The notes: a model not told the origin generated them from the sequence alone. A stretch of 64,000 nt of DNA from Rhinopomastus cyanomelas (GCA_013400115.1 VXBP01004616.1:1-64000); one strand, 5' to 3'. Shown: positions 35,563 through 45,703, counted from the stretch's first letter. Numbers and translations: made by a program.

Positions 35563-36688
35563 ATGGAATTAAACCTTGAAGAGGTCAAGGGCAACCAAAA
35601 GGGCTTCTTCAAATACATTGCAGGTAAAACTAAAACTAGAGGCAATGTAGGGCCCTTGCTGAGTGAGGTGGGTGCCCTGGAAAGAGAGGATACAGAGAAA
35701 GCAGAGATACTGAACACCTCTTGGCCTCTGTCTATACTTCCGGGAGCTGTCTCGGTATCAAGCCCCAGACTGCTGAGATCTCAGAGGAAGTGGAGGCAAG
35801 AGAGAAGCCTGCCTTGGTTCATGAGGACTGGGTTAGGGATAACTTGAGCAAACTGGATGGACACAAATCCATGGGCCCAGATGGGATGCACACGCGTGTG
35901 TACTAAGGGAGATGGCGGAAGTCATTGCTAAGACACTCTCCATCATCTTTGCTAGGTCCTGGGGAAAGGGAGAGGTGCCTAGAGACTGGAGGATAGCAAA
36001 TATTACCCCAATCTTCAAAAAGGGAAAGAAGGAAGACCCAGGTAACGATAGACCAGTCAGCCTCACCTCCATCTCAGGAAAGGTGATGGAACAATTTGTT
36101 CTAGAGGCTGTCTCCAGGCACATCAAGGACAGGAGGGTCATTAGGGACAGTCAGCATGGCTTCACAAAGGGAAAGTCATGCTTGACCAACCTGATAGCCT
36201 TTTATGAGGGCATAACCAGGTGGATAGATGATGGCACAGCAGTGGATGTTGGCTCTATTGACTTAAGTAAGTCTTTTGACACAGTGTCCCACAGCATCCT
36301 CACAGCCAAACTGAGGCAGTGTGGTCTAGATTATCGGGTAGTAAGGTGGATCGCTAAGCGGCTACAGGGTAGAAGTCAGAGAATAGTGGTCAATGGGACA
36401 GAGTCTAGTTGGAGGCCTCTATCTAGTGGAGTGCCCCAGCGGTCCATGCTGGAACAAGTCCTGTTCAATCTGTTCATTAATGCCTTGGATGAGGGATTAG
36501 GGTGCACTGTCAGCAAGTTTGCTGATAACACAAAGCTGGGTGGTGTTGCCGACACCCCTGCAGACTATACTGCCATTCAGCGAGACCTGGACAGGCTGGA
36601 GAGCTGGACAGAGAGAAATTTAAGGGTAAGTGTAGACTCTTGCATGTGGAAAGAACAACCCCAGGTACCAGTATGGGCTGGGGACTGA
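35563..36688 (+). pseudogene. Broken CR1 ORF2 reverse transcriptase
   Basis: KGNQKGFFKYIAGKTKTRGN (35590 on) starts it; an extra dinucleotide in the CACGCGTGTGTACTAAGG stretch shifts the frame at about 35900, after which 35912-36688 is open. Motif A reads SIDLSKSFDTVSH, the PQG motif reads GVPQRSMLEQ (Gly to Arg), and the catalytic box reads FADN instead of FADD. Each of these changes should abolish activity. Confidence 0.88.
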
Positions 36689-37384
36689 CCTGTTGGAGAG
36701 TAGTTTAGGAGAAATGGACCTGGGGGTCCTGGTGGACAGCAGGATGACCATGAGCCAGCAGTGTGCTCTTGTGGTCAAGAGGGCCAACAGCATCCTGGGG
36801 TGGCTCAGAAGAGGGGTGGTCAGCAGATCTAGAGAGGTTCTTCTCCCCCTCTACTCTGCCCTGGTGAGAACACATCTGGAGTATTGTGTCCAGTTCTGGT
36901 CTCCTCAGTTCAAGAGGGCTGTGGAGATGCTGGAGAGAATCCAGCATAGGGCAACATGGATGATGAAGGAGGTGGAGCACCTCTCTTACGAGGAGAGGCT
37001 GTGGGAGCTTGGAGAAGAGGAGACCGAGGGGTGACCTTATTAATGTCTCTAAATATGTGAAGGGTGGGTGTCAGGAGGATGGAGCCAGGCTCTTCTCAAC
37101 GTCATGTAGTGATAGGATGAGGGGCAATGGTTGTAAGCTGGAACACAGACGGTTCCATATAAATGTGAGAAGGAACTTCTTCCCAGCGAGGGTGACGGAG
37201 CACTGGAACAGGCTGCTCAGGCTGGTTGTGGAGTCTCCTTCACTGGAGATGTTTAAGACTCGTCTGGATGTGTTCCTTTGTGACTTGGTGTAGGTGATTG
37301 TGCTGTGTCAGGGAGATTGGCGTAGATGATCTTTTGAGGTCCTTTCCAATCCCTAGTGATTCTATGAGTCTATGATTCTAGAAT

Positions 37385-37600
37385 CACTAGACAGGACATA
37401 GCACTTTTCCTCCAGGTACTGGAATGCTGCTACAAGATGCCCTAAGCCTTCTCTTCTCTGGGCTGAACAGCCCCAGTTTCCTTTCCTCCTTGTAGGAAAA
37501 GTGCTCCAGCCCTCTGATCATCTGTGTGTGGGGAAACTGCATTACACCACTGATTGTGGGTGCTGAGGAACCCCTTATTCCGAGTAAGGTGATCATTACT
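37385..37600 (-). repeat. Composite dispersed repeat, copy 2, upstream part
   Basis: Minus-strand order: non-CR1 sequence (CCCACAATCAGTGGTGTAATGC region) then old CR1 with GGGGCTGTTCAGCCCAGAGA, breaking off at 37385 against the tail of the inserted CR1. Matches 16465-16640. Confidence 0.8.
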
Positions 37601-38507
37601 CTGATAACACAGTGCATCTGTGCTAGAAGAATACAGCTGGTCATAACATCTTTAACCCCAATGTTTAAGGCTGCAGTTTAGATAAAGCACAAAGACAGTG
37701 GGGTAGGAAGGCAGGTCACCGAGTCCAACCGCTTCATATGATAAGTGACCGTATAAAGTGGTTATCTTTATAAACTTTAGAAGCAATGTGATTTCTATTT
37801 CCTGCTTATATATGAAAACTGTTTAACAACCTTCTGCTTCAGGGCACATTTGTCCGATTTCCAGCCTTCATGGATAGGATCAGAACGGACATCTGACTGT
37901 TTCTTATAGCATGGCACATGAGTCCTACAAAATTAAAGGGATCTCATCTCTCCATGACAGCCTTTCACCTCCTAGACACTGAACACAGTGAACCCAGAGG
38001 AAAGAACCCGACTGTTTTCTGTGGCTCTTGGACCAGGTCTGAAATCAGTCATCAACAAAACTGTGGGGTTTTGTTCTTAAAAGCTACTGTCACATGCTTG
38101 TTTCCCATCATGGCATCTCTATTCCCTCACAAACTACAGCTGTTACATGTTGTATTAGGATGTGTAGTCCATCAGTAGCTCTCCAAGCCATCCCAACAGC
38201 CTGGATCCTGGGTCCTCCCAGCCCAGTGCTATGTGGGAAAACTGAACAACTTCAGCTCTGCACCTGTAGCAAATCTTCCCAAATCCAAACAAGTACGTGG
38301 GGCTCTTCATCACACTTTGCTCTTCATTTGTTTAGTGAATTCAGAGTTTCTCATTAAAGTGTCCATTCATGTAAGACTTTTCTTCCAGCTCTACAGTACA
38401 AGTTAAATGGAATTCTGACGTCTAAGCAGCGAGTAAATGTGACATGTGCAGAAGGCAGTGGAAAGGCGACTCAACTAGTTTTTAAAATAAATTAAGAAGT
38501 AATCATA
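37601..38507. other. Intron 2 sequence, no feature seen
   Basis: Two overlapping plus frames (37918-38357) without similarity to known families. Confidence 0.6.
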
Positions 38508-38746
38508 TAATCATTTAGGTTGGAAAAGAATTTTAAGGTCAGAAAAGACCTTTAAGGTCATCAAGTCCACCCATGAACCTAATTGTCCCAACCTACTGCT
38601 AAGCCCTATCCCTGAGCTCCAGATCTCCACGACTGTGAAACACAGCCAGGGATGGTGATTCAACCCCCTCCCTGGGCAGCCTGTTCCAAGGCCTGAGGAC
38701 CCTTTCCAGGAAGTTTTTCCTAATGTCCAACTGAAACTCCCCTGAG
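38508..38746 (-). mobile_element. Old CR1 3' fragment, class D
   Basis: ATTTAGGTTGGAAAAGAATT start; a short duplication (two AAGGTCA-containing stretches, 38534-38560) sits in the 3' UTR. Truncated after CTGAAACTCCCCTGA. Confidence 0.8.
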
Positions 38747-38757
38747 ACGAGGCCATT

Positions 38758-38862
38758 TCATAGAATCATAAAATCATAGAATCATTAGGGACTGGAAGGG
38801 ACCCCGAAAGATCATCCAGTCCAATCCCCCTGCCACAGCAGGATCACTTCACTGGAGAAGTT
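38758..38862 (-). mobile_element. CR1 3'-end fragment, class A
   Basis: Three tail units (CATAGAATCATAAAATCATAG), then ACTGGAAGGGACCCCGAAAG; breaks off after an internal deletion at CAGCAGGATCACTTCACTGG. Lies 12 bp from the truncated end of the previous copy. Confidence 0.88.
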
Positions 38863-39191
38863 ATGGAATCAGAATCACCACATTTGAAAGCAGTAGGCAG
38901 ACTTCTGCTAACTCTGAGAGCACATTCATTCAGCTTCAAGACAACTCACCTTCTCTGCCACGAAGTGGAAACAAACTTCTGTTGGAGGACAACCCCTTTA
39001 CCTGCTGACCTAGCCCACCACTGCAAATGCTCTGACCACAAAACTCAAGTCAGCTTCCTCTCTTTGTTCCACAGCTGTAACTGACAACGCATGAGCCTGC
39101 TCTGCAGCGTCACACATGTGGTCATGGATCTACAATAAGAGGAGTTGTGTTGAAAGCACATCTCCAGGCGCTTCAGCACAGAAGGCTGGGA
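38863..39191. other. Intron 2 sequence, no feature seen
   Basis: 330-bp spacer between minus-strand CR1 copies. Confidence 0.6.
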
Positions 39192-39637
39192 GAATCATAA
39201 AATGGTTTAGGTTGGAAAAGACCTCAGAGATCATCTAGTTTCAACCCCCTGCCATGGGCAGGGACACCTCTCACCAGACCAGTTTACCCAGAGCCCCATC
39301 GAACCTGGCTTTGAATACTCCAAGGATGGAGCAGCCACAAACTTCCTGGGCAACCTCTTCCAGGGCCTCACCACCCTCAAAGTGAGGGATTTCTTCCTAA
39401 AATCTATCCTAAATCTTGCCTCCTTTAGCTTGAAATCATTTCCCCTTGTCCTATCACCAGAGTCCCTCTCAGCTTTGCTATAACCCCCCTTCAGGTACTG
39501 AAAGCCTACTGTAAGGTCCCCCTGGATCCTTCTCTTCTCTAGGCTGAGCAGCCCAAATTTCTTCAGCCTATCCTCATAGGAGAGGTGCTCCAGCCCTCTG
39601 ATTGCTCTCATGGTCCTCCTTTGGAAGCGCTCCATTA
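39192..39637 (-). mobile_element. Old CR1 3' fragment, class D
   Basis: Minus-strand frame of 134 codons (39231-39635) reads MERFQRRTMRAIRGLEHLSYEDRLKKF-like CR1 ORF2 C-terminus. Tail side begins ATCATAAAATGGTTTAGGTT. Confidence 0.88.
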
Positions 39638-39640
39638 TGA

Positions 39641-39700
39641 TAGAGTCACAGAATCATTACGGCTGGAAAAGGCCTCCAGGATCATAAAATCCAAACCACA
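39641..39700 (-). mobile_element. CR1 3'-end fragment
   Basis: ATAGAGTCACAGAATCATTA tail, then GGCTGGAAAAGGCCTCCAGG; about 60 bp, joined directly to the truncated end of the neighbour. Confidence 0.65.
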
Positions 39701-40249
39701 TTCCTTATCAGGACAACAAGGCATCTATCCTCTGGTCTCTACTCATGCAAAACCAGCAGTGCACGGCTCAAACTTGGCAAGGCTTTCAGTGAGACATGCT
39801 CACGCTTTTGGCAGAAACGAGCTGACCACTTGCAGCAGCCGTGTCCTCTGCCAGCTGGCCAAAGAGAACACAGATGCAAGGGAAGCAAATAATCTGCCCA
39901 CTGGCAAAAAGAAATGCTGAGCAGCACCTAAGGAAGAAGAAGTGTGTGCACGTGTGCACGTGCAAGGGAGAAGCACATGAGCATTTCTATATATAAATAT
40001 ATATCTGCACCTGTGCTCTGGAGAGGGGCCAATACAGTTAATCTGGGAAAACGTTCTGCTGTGAGCTCCCTGCTATTGTTTCCTGCAACATTCTCATAAC
40101 AAACAGGTACTTTTGTCCTTTAAAATTCGTCTGAACTGAATTTTAAAGACTACACACACTTAGCATCACATTTAGCATCTGCAAGGATGCTAAGTAAAAA
40201 TTTTCAAAGGAAGTCTGAAATAGGGCCCTTTCTAATAAATTATTAGAGA
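39701..40249. other. Intron 2 sequence with a short AT-alternating patch
   Basis: CTATATATAAATATATATCT at 39985-40006 is a degenerate (TA)n; nothing else seen. Confidence 0.6.
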
Positions 40250-40800
40250 TTCACAGAATGATTGAGGCTGGAACAGCCTCCTGAGATCATCCAGCCCAGC
40301 TCAGGACCTAACATGACCACATTGGCCAGCCCAGAACATTAAAGGCTACAGCCAGTCTGTCCTTCCACACCTCCAGGGATGGGGGCTCCACCACTGGTCT
40401 GGGTAGTCCATTCCAGGCTCTGATCACCCTTTCCATAAGGAAGGGCTTCCTAGCCCAGGGTGGTTGTGGAGTCTCCATCACTGGAGATGTTCCAGACCTG
40501 CCTGGATGCGTTCCTGTGTGACTTAGTCTAGGTGATCCTGCTGTGGTGGGGGGATTGGACTAGATGATCTTTTGAGGTCTCTTCCAGTCCTTAATGATTC
40601 TATGATTCTATGACATCCAACTTAACCCTCCCCTGGCAGCTTCAGGCCCTACCCGCTTGTGTTGGTGCTAGTTGCCTGGGAGAAGAGCCTGACCCCACCT
40701 GAGTGCAACCTCCCTTCAGGGAGTTGTAGAGAGGAAGAAGGCTGAGTCTCCTCTTATCCAGGCTAAACACGCCCAGCTTCCTTAGCCTCTCCTCATGAAG
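40250..40800 (-). mobile_element. CR1 LINE 3' fragment, class B, split by a nested CR1
   Basis: Left half 40250-40451 (tail, ATTGAGGCTGGAACAGCCTC) and right half 40614-40800 (CATCCAACTTAACCCTCCCC on) are continuous with each other when the 162 bp between them are removed. Confidence 0.9.
40452..40613 (+). mobile_element. Nested CR1 3' fragment, class A, inserted into a class B copy
   Basis: Short plus-strand copy from GCCCAGGGTGGTTGTGGAGT to ATTCTATGATTCTATGA. It interrupts a minus-strand class B element, which orders the two families in time: B older, A younger. Confidence 0.92.
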
Positions 40801-43800
40801 ATCTTCCCTTGATTTTGGCAACTTAAGATATTGCTCACTGTGTCTTCTCTTAGATTAAGTACCTATGCAGACAACACAACACATCAACATTTGCTAAAAC
40901 ACAAAAAGCCTCCCAGGTTCATAAGATGAATGAAAATGACTCAGAAAAATTAATGAGATGAGAATTTGCAGCCGATAGGTCTGGTTTTGCCAAGCAAGTG
41001 AATCTGACTGTAGATTAATGAGATTCTGCGCTTGCAGCCCCTTTTCACTCGTACACGCCCCACCAATATCATTACGTGATCAACAGATTTTAATGAAAAC
41101 TAATGCATTCTTTGGGGAAATTCCACGGGGACGACGCAGGAGTTTACTTTTCCAAATCTTTCCTGAAAGCCGTCAGCAATGCAGGCGCACGTTTGTTGGC
41201 TGTAAAGGTGTACAACAGCAATCCTTTGCAATGACAGTGCAGAGAGGGAATATGAGATCTGTGTGCTAATGAGCTGACACTGCAGAGGCTGGAGCAGCGC
41301 TGGTACAGTGCACTACAAGTGCAGAGCAGAACGATGTACGCGAGTTATTCCTAGGGAATATGATCTACAGAACCGTACGCATAACTCAACATTAATGCTC
41401 ACATCCTTTACTGGAGGTTACGAGAAAAGCAGCAAAGACGCTCCAGTGATGAATTTATACACTCGAGTTGCTGTATTCATACGATTCTGAAAAACCCAGC
41501 GCACTCCCTACATCAGCATTTTGGAAAAATAAAATTTAAAACAGACTATTACCATTTTACTGGATTTTATTCGTTCCCAGGTCAAGTTATCTTTCTCCCT
41601 TTCTGCTTTATCTGATGGCACAAATCTACCCATTTTAAAAGATGCAATAAATCCTCCCCTGAGACAACTGATAAACTTCAATTCACCTTTAAATTTTCAT
41701 CTGTGTTTGCAACTGCTCTCTGTTGAGGTATCTTTCGGCTAAAGAAATAGGTAGGCAGATAAACACAGAGTGAGTGAATACTGCGTGGAAGATAGAACAG
41801 AGAGGGGCTTGGTGCAGGCAGTGAAGCAGTGAATGCTACATGTACATAAATCACATCATGCATAACTTCACTGAAAAAGGAATGAGAGGGAGGGGCTTAA
41901 GGCAGGAATATTCTTTAGCTCCTAAACAAGTTTGTGTTCCTATGTTGGGTTATCACCAAACCAGCCCTGCCAGGGGTGGGCTTTTATCTGGACACTTCGC
42001 AAAAGACTGTTTTTCCTCCTGCCTCTGAAATGCACCAGATTGCACCAAGTGGGATGTGCAGCTGTACAGTAGGAACGTAAGCCCTTGCTGAGCAGAGCCC
42101 CTTCAATTCCTGCACGCAGGAACACCTACAGCAGCTGCTACTCATACAGAGCAAAGGAGAATGAAAGGTATTATTTTATAGATCACACTTGCACAGGTGC
42201 TAGGGTCATGCTATACAAGCTACTTTCTCCTGTTCTTCTTCCTAGTTCCTCTACTGATTCCACCACAAAGTCAGTCAGCCTCCCTCTTCAGTGAAGACAG
42301 CCAGAGTCACTGCAGGTTTCTCTCCTGTGGATCCCTGCCAACTGAAAATATTGATCAATCAGCTGTGTGACAGCACTGGAGACAACTTATGCCTATCTGC
42401 AAGAGAAGTAAAAATGTTGTGGAAAGAATTCCTTCATGGATATGGTAGCACCGTGAAATGACCTGCCACTCCAACGGGCGATGGGGATGTGATGAGGGAT
42501 GCTTAGGCCAGAATGCTTAACTGTGCTAGCCAGGCAGTGTGAGGAGCTGGTAGTTCACCCTAATGCTTCTGCATGGGTGAACACTCTGATTTTCAAAGAC
42601 AACTGCTTCCACATCCAAAACAAAACAAAAATCAAGATACCGAGCCCTGTATGACTGGTAACTTGGCCTTCTCATGTTCTTTTCCTGCCAATAGTTTTAC
42701 CAGGTGGTTGACACATCTATGGACAAGGTCACCTTTTAATTTCTTCTCCTTCTTTTTTCACATCTTCTATTTTTAAATAGATTCCTGTAGGTTGGTATTC
42801 TCTGATCTATGTGTCCTCCAAAGATTTAACTTCTCCTGATGTTACTACACTGAGAAGATGTGTGCTGGAAATTGCAGTCCTGTGCTACAGAAAGATATCT
42901 CTTGGTACTAAATTCAGCAGAGCCTGCACTAAGCAATGATAGACATCTTTAGATGCCAGCAGATGAGAAGCACACTGACTACACAATGTATTGCCTGCCT
43001 CTGAACGAGTGTGAGTGTCGCTTGGCTTGGTGGGACCTGTAAAGAAGTGCTGGTAGAACTTGTAAAAAAAAAATCATAATTAATCACTCCTGCAGTTTAA
43101 TGCATTTAGTTTAAATCCACATAATTGGCATTTAGGAAAGTCTGCTTGAGACACAGCCTCTTGAAGGGATTACACTGATTAAGGATTAATAGTTTGATGT
43201 TTGTTCTAAGAGCTGTTGAGGCCAGACAGGAGTAGTAAAGTAAGATGCAAAGTACAGACCTGCTTTATTTACCTTTCTTTTTTCTCCACTTTACTAAGAA
43301 TTTTTATTGGATATTACGTCATTAACTCTCCTGCCAAAGTTTCAAAGCTCCTAATTGAAAGCTCATTAAAAAAGTGCAATGCTGCACTAGCAAAAAGCAG
43401 TCACATGGGGGATATGTTAGTATATCCATCCAAAATGTGTCCAAGTATTTCCTTACTGTGTGTTTTCTAACCATCAACTTTCTCAGAAAATACCTGGACT
43501 CCTCAAAGATGAAATGTCTCTTTTTCTGGGCTTCCAATTATAAAGCATGGGATAGGAATGTAAGAACTACCCTACCCCCACCCAACAAATAAACAAACAG
43601 AGAAATAAGATATTCAAAGCAAGAAATTGTTTTAAAGTGAGAGATACCAGTTTTCTGTACTCTGGTACTTCCTTGTTTTAGTACAGCCCTTCCTCTTTAA
43701 CGTTTATTCCTGCAGGTATAAACACAGACAGGAACGCTGTTCAGCACGAACGGCTGGTACATGGCATCCAGAGGTCCTTTCCATCATGTACAGATGTACT

Positions 43801-44619
43801 CCTGGATACCGCATAGTGCATGCAACTGCCTCACGAGAAGACCCCACACATTTTCAGAGCTTTACAGTAGAACACTGTACAAAACTGATTCTGGACACAT
43901 CAGTAAAGCGAATATTCAGGAACTACTGTTGCTAAAGAAGTGGAGTTTTTTAAATGCAGAACACGCACCAGTCTTTCAGAAGAGAGATTTTGCATTTCAA
44001 CACCACATTAATGCTCCTCAAAGTTGTATTGTTCCTCCTGTTAATAAAGGCTCAGTATGTATGGACCTACCGCTTGTGCAGAACTATTTCTCCCATCACT
44101 GAGCATTCTGATTCCATTTTCTCTCCCCTCAGCTCTAACCACCAGTTTACAGTCTGCTCAGCTTTCAACAGGACTTTCACTTTAGGAAAACTGGGAATTT
44201 CAGGGCAGAGAGGACGAATAAGCCCCTCTAGCTCTGTCCCCTCAAGGTCTCTTGCAAACAGCTGCTCCTGTTGTATTCCTATGTGGTTACTTTCTACAAA
44301 TCATACTGTTTCACAGGGGTAGGTTGTAGCCCCAACAGAAAAGGGATGTCACTTCAGCAGCAATTCACTGATCGCAGCTACACAGCACTGCTGTATCAAC
44401 AACACGGCTGCTTTTCTGGGAAGCAAAACTAATGGGGTGAAAAGGAATAGTGAGAGAACTTCCCCTATGGTATTATTGAACCATATAATACTGCAAAGCT
44501 ACTAAACCACACGTCAGTACACACATTTGTTCCACCACGTTGTGTGAACAAGAACCCAAAGCTACAAGGGAGAAGCTGAATGATCACATGTATTTTATAA
44601 AAAGCACACAATTACTTAC
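40801..44619. other. 3.8-kb CR1-free intron 2 DNA next to exon 2
   Basis: No CR1 tail or ORF2 fragment was found, in contrast to the preceding 40 kb. 41.0-41.5 kb contains several CpGs and non-repetitive sequence that might be conserved. The frames at 43761-44102 and 43954-44322 show no recognisable peptides. Confidence 0.55.
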
Positions 44620-44778
44620 AAGCATTTGTCACTGAAAAACTGTTGGAAGAGTCCAGGTGATCTACATGATAGTTCAAGTGGAAGGGCTTTTCTGTAGTGT
44701 TTTGGTTTGTGTTGTATAACTGCACAGCAAACCGAAAAGCACTGTGCTCCTGAACAGTGTTCCTCATGAAAAGTCCAC
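44620..44778 (-). CDS. GRIA3: GRIA3 coding exon 2 (start of amino-terminal domain)
   Basis: A 159-bp exon completing the split Gly codon and encoding about 52 residues of the extracellular amino-terminal (periplasmic-binding-protein-like) domain, which directs subunit assembly. Visible GluA3 signatures are GLFMRNTVQEHSAFRF, the Asn-Thr-Thr sequon in YNTNQNTTEK, and SNSFSVTNA. The acceptor is a CCTAG after a purine-interrupted pyrimidine stretch; the donor is GTAAGT (44619-44614). The exon ends after the first T of the next codon, expected to be the Phe of the family's TNAFC. Phase with exon 1 is exact (one base plus two). Paralogues can be excluded: GluA4 reads GLFIRNTDQEY and GluA2 GLFPRGADQEY here. 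The rest of the gene lies to the left, outside the window. Confidence 0.95.
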
Positions 44779-45389
44779 CTAGGATGGGGAAAAAAGGAAG
44801 AAAGGTAAACATTGTTTCAGGATGAATTCTGAGGAGAAAAAGCACCAGTAAGTTATATTTGCATACTCAGGAAAGGTTGAGGAGCAGGCTGAGCCTGAAA
44901 GCCTAGTTCTGACATCGAATCCAGACTCCCAGACCGAAGTTCAGTGTTTTAAAGCCACAGATGACACCTAGGTGCCCACTGAGCAATGGGAGACCTCGGG
45001 AGCTGCAGGTGCACCTCAGCACTAGGCCAGTCGCACCGGGATGCCCCTCTGCAGGTTCACAGTTCTGACCCCGGGAGCTGTGGCTGCTCAGTCAGCTCCA
45101 GCCCATCAAGCCACGGTGTCTGAGGCAATGGGCAGGACAGGGCTACGAGCGGGGCACGGCTAACCGCGGCTCCCAGGGAAGGGCAGGAAACCCCCGAGTT
45201 TGGCTCGCACGTCCCCAGCCTCTCAGCAACCTCCTGAGCCGGCTCTGGCCGCTCCTCGCTCTCCGTTGTTCTCTCCGTGGGATGCGCTGTCTCAGCGCGG
45301 ACCCCTCCCACAGCATCCCTTGGCGCCAGCGCAGCCCCCCGCACACCCCACCATCACCCCCGGCTGCTGCGGGCAGAGTGGGCTCTTAC
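44779..45389 (-). other. GRIA3: GRIA3 intron 1
   Basis: A 611-bp intron with GT (45388-45389) and AG (44779-44780) ends. It contains no CR1 sequence. Its 5' half (about 45.0-45.39 kb) is still GC-rich and belongs to the promoter CpG block; the 3' half is ordinary composition. Overlapping open frames here result from the GC content and are not genes. Confidence 0.9.
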
Positions 45390-45477
45390 CGATGCTGATG
45401 GTGTTGGGGAAGCCCGCCAGAGCCCCCCGCAGTAGCCCAGCCAGCAGCAGCAGCGCCCGGGTCGCGCTCTGCCCCAT
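45390..45477 (-). CDS. GRIA3: GRIA3 coding exon 1 (AMPA receptor subunit GluA3, signal peptide)
   Basis: Encodes the first 29 codons plus one base of an AMPA-type ionotropic glutamate receptor subunit, a ligand-gated cation channel of excitatory synapses. The peptide starts MGQS, has a leucine-rich hydrophobic signal segment (about residues 8-20) and ends in GFPNTISIG, the GluA3 mature N-terminus; GluA1, GluA2 and GluA4 differ there. The exon ends after the first base of a Gly codon and is followed by a GTAAGA donor at 45389-45384. The ATG at 45475-45477 is the start because the same frame holds a TAG only five codons upstream (45490-45492). As I recall the mammalian protein, it begins a few residues earlier at an upstream in-frame Met (Lys-Lys-Met-Gly-Gln is internal there), so the bird start is shorter. 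Signal-peptide codons are GC-rich, as expected inside a CpG island. Confidence 0.95.
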
Positions 45478-45489
45478 TTTCTTCAAACC

Positions 45490-45513
45490 CTAGAGCCCCG
45501 CTGGCTCGGGCAT
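45490..45513 (-). CDS. Short upstream ORF in the GRIA3 leader
   Basis: ATG at 45511-45513 followed by six sense codons and TAG at 45490-45492; the peptide is MPEPAGL. It is in the same frame as the GRIA3 ATG and ends 12 nt before it. If the transcript starts upstream of 45513, scanning ribosomes meet this ATG first, so it could lower translation; reinitiation over 12 nt would be inefficient. Whether it is transcribed or conserved is unknown. Confidence 0.4.
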   Translation of the reverse strand: MPEPAGL

Positions 45514-45588
45514 GGGCGCGACGGGAGGCTCGGAGCGGCGGCGATCGATGGTGGCGGCGATGCTGGCAGAGGCGGCGAGGAGGACGGG

Positions 45589-45630
45589 TCCCCTCCCTCC
45601 TTCCTTCCTTCCCTTCTTCCTTTTCTCTTT
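45589..45630 (-). repeat. 42-nt homopurine/homopyrimidine tract in the GRIA3 leader
   Basis: Uninterrupted C/T run on the plus strand (CCTCCCTCCTTCCTTCC-type), so a GA-rich purine run on the GRIA3 sense strand. A T8 run follows at 45641-45648. Such tracts can form non-B DNA (triplex/H-DNA) and vary in length between individuals. Confidence 0.85.
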
Positions 45631-45698
45631 GGGTTAGGATTTTTTTTTCCTTCCTTAAAGCCCTCTGCTCCCGTCTTCACCCCAGCCTGGGAGGGCTC

Positions 45699-45703
45699 AT
45701 TGG
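45699..45703 (-). promoter_or_regulatory. CCAAT box
   Basis: Sense-strand AGCCAATGAG, a good NF-Y-type context, about 220 bp upstream of the GRIA3 ATG and inside the GC-rich block. No TATA box is evident at a useful distance, consistent with a CpG-island promoter. Confidence 0.45.

Larger units (their letters stand above)
35047..37384 (+). mobile_element. CR1 LINE with 5' region retained and internal deletion, 2.3 kb
   Basis: Runs from GC-rich leader-like sequence through an ORF1-like frame (35180-35494), then skips the rest of ORF1 and the endonuclease and resumes in ORF2 at a GDYKALVRECRD-like reading (about 35505). RT and 3' UTR follow, to a class A tail ending about 37384. It splits an older repeat (copy 2 parts on both sides), so it is the younger insertion. 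It carries a 2-bp frameshift near 35900 shared with the 54.4-56.1 kb copy. Confidence 0.88.
1..44619 (-). other. GRIA3: GRIA3 intron 2, partial (at least 44.6 kb)
   Basis: Inferred from the exon 2 donor at 44614-44619. GRIA genes have very long 5' introns, and I find no further GRIA3 exon (the next should encode CSQFSRGVYAIFGFYDQ-like sequence) left of it. CR1 pieces occupy a large share, on both strands. No other host exon was recognised inside. Confidence 0.75.

Noticed and set aside
43761..44322. Two overlapping plus-strand frames near exon 2 as an antisense gene
   Set aside because: Peptides unrecognised and in shifted frames; no promoter or splice evidence.
44620..45477. Assignment to GRIA1, GRIA2 or GRIA4
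   Set aside because: Residues FPNTISIGG, FMRNTVQEHS and YNTNQNTTEK match GluA3; the paralogues differ at most of these positions.
45484..45486. TTG as a possible GRIA3 start codon just after the in-frame TAG
   Set aside because: ATG at 45475-45477 is nearby and TTG initiation is not expected in vertebrates.
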